Part shown: positions 5,172 to 5,638 of the stretch, piece after piece | Position numbering within the stretch: position 1 is the first letter of the stretch | How the letters are laid out: each line of letters starts with the position of its first letter | DNA from: Clostridia bacterium | GTDB taxonomy: Bacteria > Bacillota_A > Clostridia > Oscillospirales > Acutalibacteraceae | Direction: 5' to 3' | DNA: 5,638 bases | NCBI GenBank assembly: GCA_017549665.1 | Contig: JAFYUD010000014.1 | Location: 1-5,638, forward strand | Program-made: the position numbers and the translations under genes | Notes under the pieces: generated by a model | The model's database searches: none | What the model saw: the letters and a program-made list of their open reading frames with translations, nothing else | Told to the model about the DNA's origin: nothing

Positions 5172-5638
5172 TTATTCTACTATCTGACCTGCAGGCTCTT
5201 CAGCAATAGGCTCGGGAGTGATTTCGGGAGCGGGTGCCTGAGTTGTATTTTCAACGGGAGCCTGAGTTGTAGCCTCAGTTGTTGCTGCTGTTGTAGCCTC
5301 AGTTGTTGCTGCTGTAGTAGCTTCAGTTGTTGCTGCAGTTGTTGAAGGAGCACGTGTAGTTGTAACCTGTCTGCGTGTTGTTGTTTCTGCACGTGTTGTT
5401 GTTTCGGGAACACTTGTGGAAGCGATAACGCCCTGAGCGTCACCTACGTTGCCGCCATACTCAGTGTCTTCCATTTCCTCCATACCTGTACTTCCGTTGA
5501 AATCCTCTGTTTCATCAGTAAGCATTTCAAGAACTGCATCAGTTGAATCAGTTGTGGGTGAAGATGCAGGCTTATTGAAGTTAAGAGGATGAGTTGCGAA
5601 GTAAAGAGCTGCTGCAACTGCAAGAATAATTACAAGAA
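5172..5638 (-). CDS. Thr-rich repeat-tailed membrane surface protein, N-terminus beyond window
   Basis: The reading frame is open to the right edge and 154 residues precede the TAA. An internal ATG at 5525 should not be taken as the start, because the frame continues upstream through a hydrophobic segment (LVIILAVAAALYF) typical of a membrane anchor. If that is an N-terminal anchor, only a short cytoplasmic end is missing; a larger cytoplasmic domain beyond the window is equally possible. After the anchor comes an acidic region (about visible residues 30-65, with EEMEDTEYGG), then TTTR motifs (TTTRAETTTRR, TTTRAP), three AATTEATT repeats (visible 101-124) and a Pro/Glu-rich end. There is no catalytic or sorting motif in the visible part and no LPXTG-like end. 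Thr-rich, Pro-rich stretches of this kind are common as linkers or possible O-glycosylation sites in surface proteins of Ruminococcus-like bacteria. Function unknown. Confidence 0.85.
   Translation of the reverse strand, partial: LVIILAVAAALYFATHPLNFNKPASSPTTDSTDAVLEMLTDETEDFNGSTGMEEMEDTEYGGNVGDAQGVIASTSVPETTTRAETTTRRQVTTTRAPSTTAATTEATTAATTEATTAATTEATTQAPVENTTQAPAPEITPEPIAEEPAGQIVE
5269..5340 (-). repeat. Three tandem 24-bp repeats encoding AATTEATT
   Basis: Copies at 5269-5292, 5293-5316 and 5317-5340 follow without spacers. The first two differ only in the last base; the third differs from them at a few positions, mostly synonymous. The 24-bp unit keeps frame and encodes eight residues, so gain or loss of copies would lengthen or shorten the Thr-rich tail without breaking the gene. 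Flanking sequence (5261-5268 and 5341-5348) is partly similar, as expected from slippage-driven growth. Confidence 0.9.

Noticed and set aside
5269..5340. CRISPR-like direct repeats
   Set aside because: The 24-bp units abut without spacers, keep a coding frame and translate to a regular Thr-rich repeat.
5121..5345. Plus-strand reading frame encoding a Cys- and Ser-rich small protein
   Set aside because: It is the antisense shadow of the Thr/Ala-rich repeat; it runs through the UUCG terminator hairpin and has no promoter or ribosome binding site of its own.
5172..5525. Thr-rich gene starting at the internal ATG at 5525
   Set aside because: The frame remains open to the window edge through a clear hydrophobic segment, and no ribosome binding site precedes this ATG.
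1..5638. A new defence, toxin-antitoxin or mobile system
   Set aside because: No nuclease, toxin, transposase, recombinase, RNA gene or terminal repeats could be found; the contents are one reductase and envelope proteins.

Overview
The window looks like chromosomal DNA of a low-to-moderate GC, Gram-positive anaerobe of the class Clostridia, most likely a Ruminococcus-like member of the Oscillospiraceae. The reasons are strong AGGAGG-type ribosome binding sites, near-consensus sigma-A promoters, single-membrane surface proteins with Thr-rich linkers, and the LysM-G5-M23 peptidase architecture. The genus is an inference from style, not from a marker gene.

Layout, left to right. (1) Positions 1-857, minus strand: a YdhF-like aldo/keto reductase, with its C-terminal end cut off by the window. 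(2) 871-972: a minus-strand leader holding an intrinsic-terminator hairpin directly before the reductase ribosome binding site. (3) 973-2235, minus: a membrane-anchored protein of unknown function with a large, acidic, beta-rich outer domain. (4) 2236-2385: a compact divergent promoter region, with a perfect TTGACA-N17-TATAAT promoter leftward and a good promoter rightward. An inverted repeat surrounds the rightward -10 box. (5) 2386-3264, plus: a membrane-anchored GH25 muramidase. (6) 3265-3313: a shared bidirectional terminator. (7) 3314-5062, minus: a membrane-anchored LysM-G5-M23 peptidoglycan endopeptidase with an unusually long N-terminal region. (8) 5063-5171: its promoter, preceded by a UUCG-tetraloop terminator for the next gene. 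(9) 5172-5638, minus: a surface protein with a membrane segment and a Thr-rich tandem-repeat tail, whose N-terminus is cut off by the right edge.

The common theme is the cell envelope. A glycan-strand hydrolase (GH25) and a crosslink-peptide hydrolase (M23) are encoded convergently, both apparently tethered to the membrane. They are flanked by two further tethered surface proteins of unknown role. This suggests wall remodelling in growth, division or sporulation, but the sequence does not say which. Each of the three complete genes has its own promoter with a leader of about 23-24 bases, and terminators separate them, so this is a set of single-gene units and not an operon. I see no mobile element, RNA gene, CRISPR array or defence system. 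The least explained items are the reductase leader, the operator-like repeat before the GH25 gene, the unknown 420-residue protein and the N-terminus of the M23 protein.
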